This document shows positions 63,972 to 64,000 of a stretch of 64,000 nt of DNA, one piece after another. A model generated the notes under the pieces. The model ran no database searches and was not told the origin of the DNA. It saw nothing but the letters and a program-made list of their open reading frames with translations. Position 1 is the stretch's first letter. Each line of letters starts with the position of its first letter. Position numbers and translations under genes: made by a program. The DNA is from Microbacterium sp. USTB-Y (lineage in GTDB: Bacteria; Actinomycetota; Actinomycetes; Actinomycetales; Microbacteriaceae). The stretch covers positions 1-64,000 of the forward strand of contig NZ_JAGMTU010000006.1 of assembly GCF_023703415.1 (NCBI RefSeq), in the 5' to 3' direction.

Positions 63972-64000
63972 GAAGAGGTCCGGGCCGCTCGCGCGGCGCG

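Overview
The window is a 64 kb piece of a high-GC (about 70%) actinobacterial chromosome. It most resembles Microbacteriaceae, and Microbacterium-like is an inference from gene content, not a proven identity. Supporting signs are the class Ib nrdHIEF set, DUF6458 and CU044_5270-type proteins, a protein O-mannosyltransferase next to RsmI, a MurE-like ligase without the arginine that reads diaminopimelate, and many genes whose -10 box lies only 6-7 nt before the start codon (leaderless layout). No rRNA, tRNA, CRISPR array, prophage, integrase or transposase was seen. The content is mainly chromosomal housekeeping with small accessory modules. The first 75 bases are a G-run that looks like a contig-edge artefact.

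Layout. 0.25-4.4 kb: nrdHIEF ribonucleotide reductase operon behind paired NrdR boxes and DnaA-box-like repeats, closed by a strong hairpin. 4.6-10.7 kb: a tight four-gene unit (acyl-CoA ligase, DUF3556 membrane protein, FAD oxidoreductase, PucR regulator) of unknown substrate. 10.7-14.3 kb: small stress and envelope genes (MarR, GlsB/YeaQ, CsbD, patatin, SRPBCC, DUF6458). 14.3-19.9 kb: pgi, a VOC protein, a Na+/H+ antiporter and an amino-acid permease on the minus strand. 20-25.6 kb: DUF2252, aldo/keto reductase, PLDc_N protein and a TIGR01777 epimerase, facing a DUF4166-TIGR01777 pair across a repeat-filled gap. 25.6-34.4 kb: NYN-LOTUS protein, Gfo/Idh/MocA oxidoreductase, rhodanese, MurE-like ligase, AroE-like protein, MetY, hydrolase and quinone oxidoreductase. 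34.5-42.4 kb: HrpA helicase, nucleoside hydrolase, aldo/keto reductase and DUF255 protein. 42.6-45.7 kb: aminotransferase, permease and Lrp regulator, a self-contained amino-acid unit. 45.7-49.3 kb: small protein, CorA and Pmt, divergent from rsmI. 49.6-51.8 kb: ECF sigma factor with a membrane partner, and a methyltransferase. 52-59.8 kb: metG, tatD, MFS exporter, ksgA, DUF998-like protein, GAP-type aldo/keto reductase and ispE. 59.9-64 kb: LacI regulator with an MmsAB-type sugar ABC transporter whose binding-protein gene is not in the window.

Cross-cutting signals not explained by the genes: about 140 copies of GGATCC (by-eye count, about 22 expected from composition); a widespread leaderless promoter layout including a divergent pair with overlapping -10 boxes; and a family of REP-like inverted repeats around TCGTTGAGCGAGG and CTTCGTCTCG, one copy of which sits in frame inside hrpA.
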